A stretch of DNA of 18,179 nucleotides from an uncultured Paracoccaceae bacterium (GCA_937907485.1 CALESR010000390.1:1-18179), one strand, 5' to 3'; counted from the first letter of the stretch, positions 8,974-16,716 are shown. Numbers and translations: made by a program. The notes: generated by a model not told the origin, from the sequence alone.

Positions 8974-11058
8974 CTATTCGGCGGCCAGCCGGAACACCGG
9001 CTCCATCGCCGCCAGCACCTCGGATGAGAGATGGCACTTGATCTGGTGCCCTTCGGCCAGCGTCACCATCGGCGGCATCTCGCGGTCGCACAGCCCTCCC
9101 GGAACCTGCGATTTCCAGCGGCAGCGGGTCTGGAACGGACAACCGGGCGGTGGGTTGACCGCTGACGGAATGTCGCCCTCCAGCACGATGCGGTTCTTGG
9201 TGATCCGCGTATCGGCAATCGGCACGGCGGACAGCAACGCCTCGGTATAGGGGTGGTAGGGCGGCGAAAACACCTGATCGGTGGTGCCCAGTTCCACCAC
9301 ATGCCCCAGATACATCACCAGCACCCGGTCACTGAGATAGCGCACGATGCTGAGGTCATGGCTGATGAAGAGCAGCGTCGTGCCATGCTCGCGCTGGATG
9401 TCCATCAGCAGTTGCGTCACCGCCGCCTGAACCGACACATCAAGCGCCGAAACTGGTTCGTCCGCAATCACCACCTTGGCGTTGCCGGCAAAGGCGCGGG
9501 CAATGCCGACGCGCTGCTTTTGCCCGCCCGACAACTGCCGCGGCATCCTCTCGGCAAATTCACGCGGCAGTTTCACGAGGTCCAGCAGTTCCAGCATCCG
9601 TTTCCGCCGCGCCATGTCGCTGTCACCGACGCCGAAGATCTCCAGAGCGCGGATGATCTGGCGACCCACGGTCATCGAGGGGTTCAGCGTGTCGAACGGG
9701 TTCTGGAACACCATCTGCAGCGACGAAACCGTGTCGGTATTGCGCGCCTGAATCGGCGTTGACTGCACGTTTTCATCGAACAGCATGATGTTGCCGGCCG
9801 TGGCGGTTTCAAGCCCCATCAAGACCTTGGCAAAGGTCGATTTGCCACAGCCGGATTCGCCAACAATGGCCAGCGTCTCGCCCTCGCGGGCGTCGAAACT
9901 GAGGGTCTCGTTGGCCTTGACCACTTTGGTATCGCCGCCGCTGAACATGGACGAGGCCGCGACCTGATAATACTTGCGCACGTCGTCCATGCGCAGAACG
10001 ACCTCGCCGATCTTGGCGCGCTCATGTTCGACACCAGCGACCATCGGCGCCGCCCAGTCGATCGCATCAAACCGCAGACAGCGCGAATGGTGGCGCGCCT
10101 CACCGGGCACCGCGCGCATCGGCACGTCACCGGCGTTGCACAGGCCTTGGGTGAAATACTCGCAACGCGGGCCAAAATTGCAGCCCTGAGGGCGCTCATG
10201 CGGCAAGGGAAAGTTGCCGGGAATCGCACGAAGCGGCCGCGTGGTCTTGTCAGCCCCGGGCAAGGGGATCGAACGGAACAGCGCCTGCGTATAGGGGTGG
10301 CGCATGCGGTCAAAGACCTCCTTGATGCCACCGGTCTCCACCGCCTCGCCCGAATACATCACGGTGATGCGGTCGCAGACCTCCATCACCAGCCCCAGAT
10401 TGTGCGAGATGAACAGCATGGACGTGCCGTATTTCGCCGCCAGATCATTGACCAGATCGACGATCCCGGCCTCGACGGTGACGTCGAGCGCGGTTGTCGG
10501 CTCATCGAGGATCAGCAGCGCCGGTTTTGACATCAACGCCATGGCAATCACGATGCGCTGCTGCTGCCCGCCTGACAACTGGTGTGGATAGGCGTTGAGG
10601 ATACGGTCCGGGTCGGGCAGGCGCACATCGGCGATCAACTGGCGGGCCAGTTTCAACGCATCGGCGCGCGACATGCCTTCGTGGATCATCGGCACTTCGG
10701 CCAATTGCGCGCCGATCGTCATGGCAGGGTTCAGCGAGGCCATCGGTTCCTGATAGATCATCGCGATCTGCGAGCCACGGATCTTGCGCAGTTCGGATTG
10801 CGACATATTGGTCAGGTCGCGGCCCTTGAACTTGATGGTGCCGGCGACGATACGGCCATTGACCCCGAGGTCCCGCATCACCGCCAGCGCCACGGTGGAT
10901 TTACCGCAACCGGATTCGCCGACCAACCCCATCGCTTCGCCCGCCATGACGGTGCAGGAGAAATCCATCACCGCCGGGATCTCGCGCATGCGGGTGAAAA
11001 AGCTGATCGAGAGGTTGGTGATCTCGAGGATGGGTTGGTCGGGTGTCCAGTCGGTCAT
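8974..11058 (-). CDS. Fused double-ATPase of a peptide-type ABC importer (DppD-DppF in one chain)
   Basis: One 694-residue chain with two complete ABC ATPase domains, corresponding to separate DppD and DppF in the other importer of this window. Domain 1: Walker A GESGCGKS (47-54), Q103, signature LSGGQQQR (161-168), Walker B LLILDEP (181-187), H219. Domain 2: Walker A GESGCGKS (400-407), Q452, signature LSGGQKQR (509-516), Walker B VVIADEP (529-535), H567. Each domain is followed by the peptide-transporter tail with four cysteines (C293/C299/C307/C327 and C640/C646/C657/C675). The linker is about 330-350. Both sites look catalytically competent. The start has AGGAG 6 bases upstream. It is the last gene of the minus-strand importer operon, 93 bases after permease C. 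Such fusions are known in the family (GsiA, YejF and others), so fusion alone does not reveal the substrate. Confidence 0.95.
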   Translation of the reverse strand: MTDWTPDQPILEITNLSISFFTRMREIPAVMDFSCTVMAGEAMGLVGESGCGKSTVALAVMRDLGVNGRIVAGTIKFKGRDLTNMSQSELRKIRGSQIAMIYQEPMASLNPAMTIGAQLAEVPMIHEGMSRADALKLARQLIADVRLPDPDRILNAYPHQLSGGQQQRIVIAMALMSKPALLILDEPTTALDVTVEAGIVDLVNDLAAKYGTSMLFISHNLGLVMEVCDRITVMYSGEAVETGGIKEVFDRMRHPYTQALFRSIPLPGADKTTRPLRAIPGNFPLPHERPQGCNFGPRCEYFTQGLCNAGDVPMRAVPGEARHHSRCLRFDAIDWAAPMVAGVEHERAKIGEVVLRMDDVRKYYQVAASSMFSGGDTKVVKANETLSFDAREGETLAIVGESGCGKSTFAKVLMGLETATAGNIMLFDENVQSTPIQARNTDTVSSLQMVFQNPFDTLNPSMTVGRQIIRALEIFGVGDSDMARRKRMLELLDLVKLPREFAERMPRQLSGGQKQRVGIARAFAGNAKVVIADEPVSALDVSVQAAVTQLLMDIQREHGTTLLFISHDLSIVRYLSDRVLVMYLGHVVELGTTDQVFSPPYHPYTEALLSAVPIADTRITKNRIVLEGDIPSAVNPPPGCPFQTRCRWKSQVPGGLCDREMPPMVTLAEGHQIKCHLSSEVLAAMEPVFRLAAE

Positions 11059-11085
11059 CGACAGCTCCTGTGGCGGGCCGGGACC

Positions 11086-11135
11086 GGGGGTTTCTCACCT
11101 CCGGACTCCGTGGAGTATTTCACGCAAGTTGAAGC
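11086..11135 (+). repeat. Candidate Rhodobacterales intergenic repeat element
   Basis: The gap between permease C and the fused ATPase gene holds a block with the pattern TTTCTCACCTCCGGACTCC followed by GTGGAGTATTTCACGC and an AAGTTGAAG-like end. It includes the short palindrome ACTCCGTGGAGT (11106-11117). I recall similar 'ccggactcc..ggagtattt' blocks between genes in many Rhodobacteraceae genomes. There is only one copy in this window, so the call rests on memory, not on repetition seen here. Confidence 0.4.
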
Positions 11136-11151
11136 GGCGCGCGGCGTTGCA

Positions 11152-12312
11152 TCAGTCCTTGAGGCTTTCTTCGCGCAGTCCATCGGCGAGCAGGTTGAGG
11201 CCGAGGACGAGGCTCATCAGCGAAAGCGCAGGCACCAGCGCCGGGTGCGGATAGACCGTCAGCAACCGGCGACCGGCGTTGATGGTCGAGCCCCAGTCCG
11301 GGCTTTCGGGCGAGACCCCGAGGCCGAAGAAGCCGAGAGTGCCCAGAAGGATGGTGGTATAGCCGATGCGCAGGCAGAAATCGACGATCAACGGCCCGCG
11401 GGCATTGGGCAGGATCTCCCACAGCATGATGTACCAGGGCCCCTCTCCGCGGGTCTGGGCGGCGGCGACATAATCGCGGGTCTTGATGTCCAGCGTGATG
11501 CCGCGCACGATGCGGAACACGGTCGGCGCGTTGACGAAGACCACGGCGACAAAGACGTTCAACAGGTTGGGCGACATCGCCCAGATCCCCGTCGGATCGG
11601 CGCCAAACACCAGCCCCAGATAGGCCCAGGCCCCGATCGCCAGCACGACCCCGACATAGAGGTTGCGCTTGGCCGGTTGGGTGAAAAAGCGGCTGTTGAG
11701 CAGGATGGTGACAAAAAGGATCGGCGCGAGGAACAGGAACCCGGCCATCACCAGCGGCAGCGGTGTTTCCTGAATCTCGGGTGCGACCAGCAGGAAGAAC
11801 AGCAAGATCACCGGAAAGGCCAGCACCAGATTGGCCAAAAAGGTCAGCCCGGTATCGAGCCGCCCACCGATATAACCCGCAGGCAGGCCCAGCAGGATGC
11901 CGATCATGAACGAGATCATCGCAGCAAAGGGCGCGATGCGCAGCACCTCGCGCGCGCCCATCACCATGCGCGAGAACACGTCGCGCGCCAACGCGTCGCC
12001 GCCGAACAGATAGTAGGGATAACGCCCGTCCGGGCTCGGCAGCGCCGCGCCGGGCAGCGCGTTGCGCATCTGGCTGACCTGACTGAGGGCGTCATGCGTG
12101 ACGATCCAGCCGGCAAACAGTGCCGTGAAAAGCCAGAAGATCACGATGGCAAAGCCGACCATCCCGACGCCGGAATCGAAGAGCTTGCCATAAAGTCCCA
12201 GCCGCCGCCGAAAGCGGATCGACAGGGCAAAGGTCAAGACCATGGCGATCCAGACCGGCAGCAATTGCTGGGCGATGCGGATCAGGATTTCTGGCCAGCC
12301 GAGGGGGTCCAT
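11152..12312 (-). CDS. Peptide-type ABC importer permease (DppC-like), enlarged with extra membrane segments
   Basis: Inner-membrane permease of 386 residues, about 80 more than a usual DppC/OppC (the other one in this window has 300). Recognisable family parts are LFGGDALARDVFSRMVMGAR (102-121), the core segments starting at about 128, the EAA loop DYVAAAQTRGEGP...EILPNARGPL (280-308) and the GLGVSPESPDWGS block (330-342). The extra length is an additional N-terminal hydrophobic segment (about 17-32) and an insertion of about 60-70 residues between the core and the EAA loop. That insertion includes two further hydrophobic stretches (about 186-205 and 216-236) separated by a basic segment RFFTQPAKR. 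The gene starts 9 bases after permease B, and its AAGGAG site overlaps the upstream stop codon. This enlarged form resembles YejE-like permeases of the family; that comparison is from memory. Confidence 0.92.
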   Translation of the reverse strand: MDPLGWPEILIRIAQQLLPVWIAMVLTFALSIRFRRRLGLYGKLFDSGVGMVGFAIVIFWLFTALFAGWIVTHDALSQVSQMRNALPGAALPSPDGRYPYYLFGGDALARDVFSRMVMGAREVLRIAPFAAMISFMIGILLGLPAGYIGGRLDTGLTFLANLVLAFPVILLFFLLVAPEIQETPLPLVMAGFLFLAPILFVTILLNSRFFTQPAKRNLYVGVVLAIGAWAYLGLVFGADPTGIWAMSPNLLNVFVAVVFVNAPTVFRIVRGITLDIKTRDYVAAAQTRGEGPWYIMLWEILPNARGPLIVDFCLRIGYTTILLGTLGFFGLGVSPESPDWGSTINAGRRLLTVYPHPALVPALSLMSLVLGLNLLADGLREESLKD

Positions 12313-12321
12313 GGGCGCTCC

Positions 12322-13407
12322 TTACGACAGCCGGATACGGGGATTGAGCCAGACATAACCGAGGTCCGAGATCAATTGCGTGATGAGAACGACAACAACC
12401 GCGACCACCGAGGACGCCAGCAGCAATTCGATGTCGTTGTTGATCGCCGCCTCATAAAGCGTCCAGCCGAAACCGGGATACGAGAACAACACTTCGGTAA
12501 TGACCACGCCGTTCAGCAGCCACGGGATCTGCAGCATGATGACGGTGAAGGGTGCAATCAGCGCGTTTCGCAGGGCATGGCGCATGACGATGGTGCCAAA
12601 GGCCACGCCCTTGAGCCGCGCGGTGCGGATGTATTGCTGGGTCATCACCTCGGTCATCGAGGCCCGGGTGATGCGCGCGATGTAACCCATCCCATAGAGC
12701 GCCACGGTCAAGACCGGCAGCGTGAAGTTGGAAAAGGTCAGGCTGTCGAGCGCCGAGCGCGCGTTGCCTTGAAACAGCACCGGCCCGGTGGCCCAGCCCC
12801 AGGAAACAAACAATGGCGACAGGCCGACCGTGGACGAGGCCAGCAGCGCGATGAACAGCACGCCCGACACATATTCCGGCGTGGCGGTGGTGGCGATCGA
12901 CAGCGTCGACAGCGTGCGGTCGGTGCGCGAGCCTTCGCGCATCCCCGCCAGAACGCCGACGATCAGCGACATCGGCACCATGACGATCAGCACCCACATC
13001 ATCAGCCAGCCGGTCGCACCCAGTCGCGCCGACAGCACGTTGAGAACGGTTTCACGGAACCGGGTGGAAAAGCCCCAGTCGCCCTGCAGGATGCCGCAGC
13101 GGTCTCCGGCGGCCTCGGGCGTGCCAGCGCGGTCAACGCAGCGGCCACGCACCGTGCCATCGTCCTCGGTGCGCACCCAGCCGGGCAGCACGCCCAGCCA
13201 CTCACCATAGCGTTGCACCATCGGCGAGCCATAGCCGTTGCGCTCGATCCAGCTGGCGACCTCGGCCTCGGTCATGCGACTGCCAGCCTGGGTTTTCGCC
13301 AGAGTTTCCAGCTTTGCGGGAAGATTGGTCAGGGCAAAGACGATGAAGGTCAGGCACAGGGCCGTGACAAGCATCATGCCGATGCGGCGGCTCAGGAAAA
13401 GCAGCAT
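12322..13407 (-). CDS. Peptide-type ABC importer permease (DppB-like)
   Basis: Inner-membrane permease of 361 residues. An N-terminal membrane segment (about 7-28) is followed by a long periplasmic loop, the family block GDWGFSTRFRETVLNVL (109-125), and membrane segments at about 131-155, 178-196, 226-246, 284-304 and 331-350. The EAA loop is QYIRTARLKGV...HALRNALIAP (258-286), and the ending WLNPRIRLS is typical of the family. I chose the ATG at 13407 (MLLFLSRR) because AGGAG is 5 bases upstream; an upstream ATG at 13434 adds a poorly conserved start. The periplasmic loop is enlarged and carries two cysteines (C90, C104) that could form a disulfide. It lies between the binding-protein gene, from which a GC-rich hairpin separates it, and permease C. 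Confidence 0.93.
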   Translation of the reverse strand: MLLFLSRRIGMMLVTALCLTFIVFALTNLPAKLETLAKTQAGSRMTEAEVASWIERNGYGSPMVQRYGEWLGVLPGWVRTEDDGTVRGRCVDRAGTPEAAGDRCGILQGDWGFSTRFRETVLNVLSARLGATGWLMMWVLIVMVPMSLIVGVLAGMREGSRTDRTLSTLSIATTATPEYVSGVLFIALLASSTVGLSPLFVSWGWATGPVLFQGNARSALDSLTFSNFTLPVLTVALYGMGYIARITRASMTEVMTQQYIRTARLKGVAFGTIVMRHALRNALIAPFTVIMLQIPWLLNGVVITEVLFSYPGFGWTLYEAAINNDIELLLASSVVAVVVVLITQLISDLGYVWLNPRIRLS

Positions 13408-13412
13408 GGCGA

Positions 13413-13417
13413 CTCCT
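13413..13417 (-). promoter_or_regulatory. Ribosome binding site deciding the permease B start
   Basis: AGGAG on the minus strand, 5 bases before the ATG at 13407. The surrounding GCCACAGGAG is identical to the bases in front of the fused ATPase gene (RBS at 11065-11069). Confidence 0.6.
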
Positions 13418-13455
13418 GTGGCGCGGCGGCACAAGGCGCCACGGCTGCGGAAAGC

Positions 13456-13480
13456 CCCCCCTGCCGGTCAGGCAGGGGGG
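13456..13480 (-). terminator. GC-rich hairpin after the second binding-protein gene (attenuator or mRNA stabiliser)
   Basis: Perfect 10-bp inverted repeat CCCCCCTGCC / GGCAGGGGGG with a 5-base loop, 45 bases after the stop at 13526 and about 50 bases before permease B. On the minus strand it is followed only by CTTTCC, a weak U-tract. This is the same arrangement as at 6941-6966 in the other importer, so partial termination or 3'-end protection of the binding-protein mRNA is likely. Confidence 0.65.
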
Positions 13481-13525
13481 TGGGGCGCACGCTTGCCATG
13501 GCGGCGCGCGCCCGTTCAGGCGGGA

Positions 13526-15163
13526 TTACGACTTCCAGTAGTTGACGACATCAACCACAAAGGTCGGATGCATCTCGGCGCCGTGCACGTTCGGACGCGC
13601 GTTGCGGAAGATCGAGCGCCAGTAGGGCTGGATCAGCACGCCCTGCTCGAGCATGATTTCCTCAAGCCGCGCCATCACCACACGGCGCGCATCGGCATCG
13701 GCAATGCCGTTGGCCTGATCGAGCAGCGTGTCGAACTCGGCGTTGGCAAAGGCTGCCTCGTTCCACGGAACCCCCGACCGATAGGCCAGGTTCAGGATCT
13801 GCACACCCAGCGGACGCATGTTCCACTCGGTCGCCGACCACGGATACTTGGTCCAGTCGTTCCAGAAGGTCGCGCCCGGCAGGATCGTGCGCTTGATGTT
13901 GATCCCGGCTTCACGCACCTGGGCCGCCACGGCGTCACAGGTCTCCGACTGCCAAGCCTCGTCGACCGAGATCAACTCGAACTCGTAATCGCCCAGACCA
14001 GCGGCCTCGATCTCGGCGCGCGCGGCGGCAGGATCATGGCCGATGTTCGCGACTTCGGCGTATTCGGGGTGGATCGGGCAGACGTGGTGGTTTTCGGCGG
14101 CGGTGCCGAGGCCCGAGTAACCCAGTTCCAGCACCACCGAGTTGTTCACGGCCTTCATCAGGGCGCGGCGCACGGCGACGTTGGTATAGGGCTCCTGCTC
14201 CTGGTTGAAGCGCACGGCGAGGGTCGAGGCCGTGACAGCTTCCGAGCGCGGCAGACCGACCGCTTCGAGGATGTCGATAATATCGCCCTGGGTTTGATAG
14301 TTCAGGTCGATTTCGCCCGATTCGGCAGCGGCCACCCAGGCGGCGGGATCGGTGCCCAGATCGACGAACTCGATGCGGTCCAGCCAGGCGCCGTTGCCGG
14401 CATTCCACCAGGTGTGGTTGGCATTGCGCTCCAGCACGGCGCCGATGCCGGGCTCATAGCTGACCGGCAGATAGGGGCCGGTGCCCAGCGGATTGGCAAC
14501 TGGATCGTCGCCGTCAAAGGCCGGGTGCACGACCGCCGCCGGGTAATCGGCCAGCGAGACGATCAGCGCGATGTCGGGGGCGTTCAGGTGCAGACGCAGG
14601 GTGTGGGCATCCACGACCTCGACAGCGTTGGCGGCCAGTTGGCCATCGGTCATCAGCGCGCTGACGCGGCTCGCCATCGAGTTGCCCTCGACCGACGAGT
14701 CGGCCCAGCGGGCGAAGTTGTGCGCGATGTGCTCGGCAGTCAGATCGTCGCCGTTGTTCCACTTGACGCCCTGACGGACGTTCAGCGTGTAGACCATTGC
14801 GTCGTCCGAGGCCGACCAGCTTTCCAGCAGGGTCGGGCGCAGCGAACCGTCGCGCTGATATTCAACCAGATATTCCAGCCAGCCGCGGCAGGTGTTGGCC
14901 AGTTCCGACCAGTCCCAGGTGCGCGGGTCGCGCTGCGCCTTGACGATCATCTGCATCTTCAGAGTGCCGCCCATGACGGGCGTCTGCGCTTGAGCCTGCG
15001 GCGCGACGAGGCCCAGCAGGCCATAGGCCGCCGGGGCCGCCAGACCCAGTGCGGTCGCGCGGGTGATGAATTCACGGCGGCTGAGAGTGCCAGCGGCAAC
15101 TTCGCTGGCATACATCTGCGCCGCGGGATGGATACGGGTATCCGTCGCGGTCATTTTGGTCAT
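13526..15163 (-). CDS. Peptide-type ABC importer substrate-binding protein (family 5), Tat signal
   Basis: Periplasmic binding protein of 545 residues (SBP_bac_5). The N-terminus carries a twin-arginine signal, SRREFI at 28-33, then a hydrophobic stretch (36-53) and the alanine-rich cleavage region PQAQAQ (55-60). This suggests export in folded form through Tat. The mature protein begins near GGTLKMQM (65-72), typical of family 5, and contains WSASDDAMVYTLNVRQGVKWNNGDDLTAEH (116-145 overall) and NPLGTGPYLPVSYEPG (224-239). It has only three cysteines and differs strongly from the Sec-exported protein of the other importer. The start at 15163 follows GGGAG by 7 bases; an upstream ATG at 15235 would add 24 residues with no ribosome site. 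The neighbouring enolase-family and alcohol dehydrogenase genes suggest a hydroxylated acid or oligosaccharide ligand (inference). Confidence 0.93.
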   Translation of the reverse strand: MTKMTATDTRIHPAAQMYASEVAAGTLSRREFITRATALGLAAPAAYGLLGLVAPQAQAQTPVMGGTLKMQMIVKAQRDPRTWDWSELANTCRGWLEYLVEYQRDGSLRPTLLESWSASDDAMVYTLNVRQGVKWNNGDDLTAEHIAHNFARWADSSVEGNSMASRVSALMTDGQLAANAVEVVDAHTLRLHLNAPDIALIVSLADYPAAVVHPAFDGDDPVANPLGTGPYLPVSYEPGIGAVLERNANHTWWNAGNGAWLDRIEFVDLGTDPAAWVAAAESGEIDLNYQTQGDIIDILEAVGLPRSEAVTASTLAVRFNQEQEPYTNVAVRRALMKAVNNSVVLELGYSGLGTAAENHHVCPIHPEYAEVANIGHDPAAARAEIEAAGLGDYEFELISVDEAWQSETCDAVAAQVREAGINIKRTILPGATFWNDWTKYPWSATEWNMRPLGVQILNLAYRSGVPWNEAAFANAEFDTLLDQANGIADADARRVVMARLEEIMLEQGVLIQPYWRSIFRNARPNVHGAEMHPTFVVDVVNYWKS

Positions 15164-15170
15164 TGGTATT

Positions 15171-15175
15171 CTCCC
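15171..15175 (-). promoter_or_regulatory. Ribosome binding site deciding the Tat binding-protein start
   Basis: GGGAG on the minus strand, 7 bases before the ATG at 15163. Confidence 0.55.
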
Positions 15176-15264
15176 TGTTAGCTCGGCGTCATCGCGGCAT
15201 ATACGCGGGCTCGGCTGCGGATCATGCCGCATCAAGGCCGTCTCTGATGCCGTTCCATTTGCGA

Positions 15265-15289
15265 CCCGTCGCTATCCAAACGCGACGGG
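15265..15289 (-). other. Hairpin between the enolase-family gene and the binding-protein gene
   Basis: Perfect 8-bp inverted repeat CCCGTCGC / GCGACGGG with a 9-base loop, 45 bases after the enolase-family stop. No U-tract follows. The 171-base gap also holds two shorter repeats, TGCGG/CCGCA (15216-15231) and GCATCA/TGATGC (15229-15250). It may be a processing or attenuation site, leaving room for a separate promoter in front of the importer. Confidence 0.4.
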
Positions 15290-15334
15290 CCGGTGAATTC
15301 AACCACTTTCTTGCCCTTGCCCCCTGCCCTGACG

Positions 15335-16567
15335 TCATTCCCGCGGGGCGCCGCCCTGAAACGCGTTGGGATTGGCAAAACTGATCGGCGTTTCCTGCAT
15401 CTGAAGATGCAAACCAGAATCGTGATAGGGATGCGCCCGCGCGAGGGCCTCGTCGAACTGGATCCCCAGCCCGGGCTCGGTGGGCACCGGGATATAGCCC
15501 TCCTCCACCCGCAGACTGTGTTTGATGAGCGGCAGATGGAATTCGCCGCCCTGCTGGATGGTCTCGACCAGCAGCAGATTGGGCAGCGTCGCGCCCAGTT
15601 GCACATTGGCCGCCCATTCCACTGGCCCGGCGTAGAGATGCGGGGCGACCTGGGCACCAAAGGCCTCGGCCATGGCGGCGATCTTCTTGGTCTCCAGAAT
15701 CCCGCCCGAACGCCCCAGCGCCGGTTGCAGGATCGACGCCCCCCCACTGCGCAGCAAAGTGCCGAACTCGGCCTTGGTCGTCATGCGCTCGCCCGTCGCC
15801 AAAGGAATGCGAACCGCCTGCGCCACCTGCGCGAAATCGAGCAGATTGTCCGGCGGGATCGGTTCTTCGTACCACAGCGGGCTGAATTGTTCGATCGCCT
15901 GCCCCAGCCGGATCGCGCCCGAAGGGGTGAACTGGCCATGCGTGCCAAACAGCAGGTCTGCCCGATTGCCCACCGCCTTGCGCAGCGCCGCGCACATGCG
16001 CACACTGAGGTCGATGTCCCACAGCGCCGGCTGATGCCCGCCATGGATGGTATAGGGTCCGGCCGGATCGAACTTGATCGCGGTAAACCCTTGATCCACA
16101 GCGACAATCGCCGCTTCGGCCTGCATCTCGGGCGAGGTCCAGAAGGTTTTCGCGTCCATCCCCGGCAAGGGATAGAGATAGGTATAGGCGCGCAGCCTCT
16201 CGTTCAGCAGCCCCCCCAACAACGCATGCACCGGTCGCCCGACGGCCTTGCCGATGATGTCCCAGCAGGCAATTTCGAGGCCCGAAAAAGCGCCGATCAC
16301 CGTCAGATCCGGCCGCTGGGTAAAACCCGAGGAATAGACCCGGCGGAACATCTTCTCGATGTTCTCGGGATTCTCGCCCGCCATGTGGCGCTCGAACACA
16401 TCGGCGATCACCGCGACCATGGCCTTTGGCCCGACCGAGGCGGCATAGACCTCGCCATAGCCGACGATCCCGTTGTCGGTCGTCAGCTTGACGATCAGCC
16501 AATACCGCCCGCCCCAGCCCGGTGGCGGCGTCCCGATGACAAAGGTTTCCAGATCGACCAGTTTCAT
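15335..16567 (-). CDS. Enolase-superfamily protein (mandelate racemase/muconate lactonizing type), atypical active site
   Basis: Cytoplasmic protein of 410 residues with the capping domain (about 1-120) and TIM-barrel domain of the mandelate racemase/muconate lactonizing group. Members usually dehydrate or isomerise sugar acids using Mg2+. Seen here: IKFDPA on barrel strand 2 (K165, D167), YEEP (second metal ligand E234), TGER (third ligand E260), QPALGRSGG (281-289), APHLYAGP (candidate catalytic H310) and VET (E335). Two expected acids are missing. Where relatives have Asp (VDxN) this protein has FGTHGQ, giving G208 with H210 nearby; where the His-Asp dyad motif QPD is expected it has QPA (A283). 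The ATG at 16567 has a GGGAGAG site upstream. It lies between the alcohol dehydrogenase gene and the Tat binding-protein gene on one strand, suggesting sugar-acid catabolism. The exact reaction cannot be named. Confidence 0.88.
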   Translation of the reverse strand: MKLVDLETFVIGTPPPGWGGRYWLIVKLTTDNGIVGYGEVYAASVGPKAMVAVIADVFERHMAGENPENIEKMFRRVYSSGFTQRPDLTVIGAFSGLEIACWDIIGKAVGRPVHALLGGLLNERLRAYTYLYPLPGMDAKTFWTSPEMQAEAAIVAVDQGFTAIKFDPAGPYTIHGGHQPALWDIDLSVRMCAALRKAVGNRADLLFGTHGQFTPSGAIRLGQAIEQFSPLWYEEPIPPDNLLDFAQVAQAVRIPLATGERMTTKAEFGTLLRSGGASILQPALGRSGGILETKKIAAMAEAFGAQVAPHLYAGPVEWAANVQLGATLPNLLLVETIQQGGEFHLPLIKHSLRVEEGYIPVPTEPGLGIQFDEALARAHPYHDSGLHLQMQETPISFANPNAFQGGAPRE

Positions 16568-16658
16568 AACGCTCTCTCCCTTGATGGCCGCTAGGACACT
16601 GGAAATCCACCCGCCGCGCCCTCCGGATCACGACATGCCCATGCCCATAGGCGACCGG

Positions 16659-16669
16659 TTGTTCGACAA
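16659..16669. promoter_or_regulatory. Candidate FadR/GntR-family operator
   Basis: TTGTTCGACAA (TTGTCGAACAA on the minus strand) fits the TNGTNNNACNA consensus of FadR-subfamily GntR regulators at every fixed position. It sits 92 bases before the start of the enolase-family gene, in the 149-base gap after the alcohol dehydrogenase gene. Regulators of this subfamily often control sugar-acid genes. A match this short can arise by chance, and no GntR gene is in the window. Confidence 0.45.
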
Positions 16670-16716
16670 TCCGCTGCCGCCTGCCCGGTCTGGCCCCCGG
16701 CAGGGCCGACTTGCGC

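Noticed and set aside
10582..13545. Plus-strand open frame of 987 codons antisense to the permeases and part of the fused ATPase gene
   Set aside because: Antisense composition (His, Gln, Arg, Asp rich) over three real genes; no domain or convincing start.
13238..15181. Plus-strand open frame of 647 codons antisense to the Tat binding-protein gene
   Set aside because: Shadow of a gene with clear family motifs; no ribosome site or recognisable domain.
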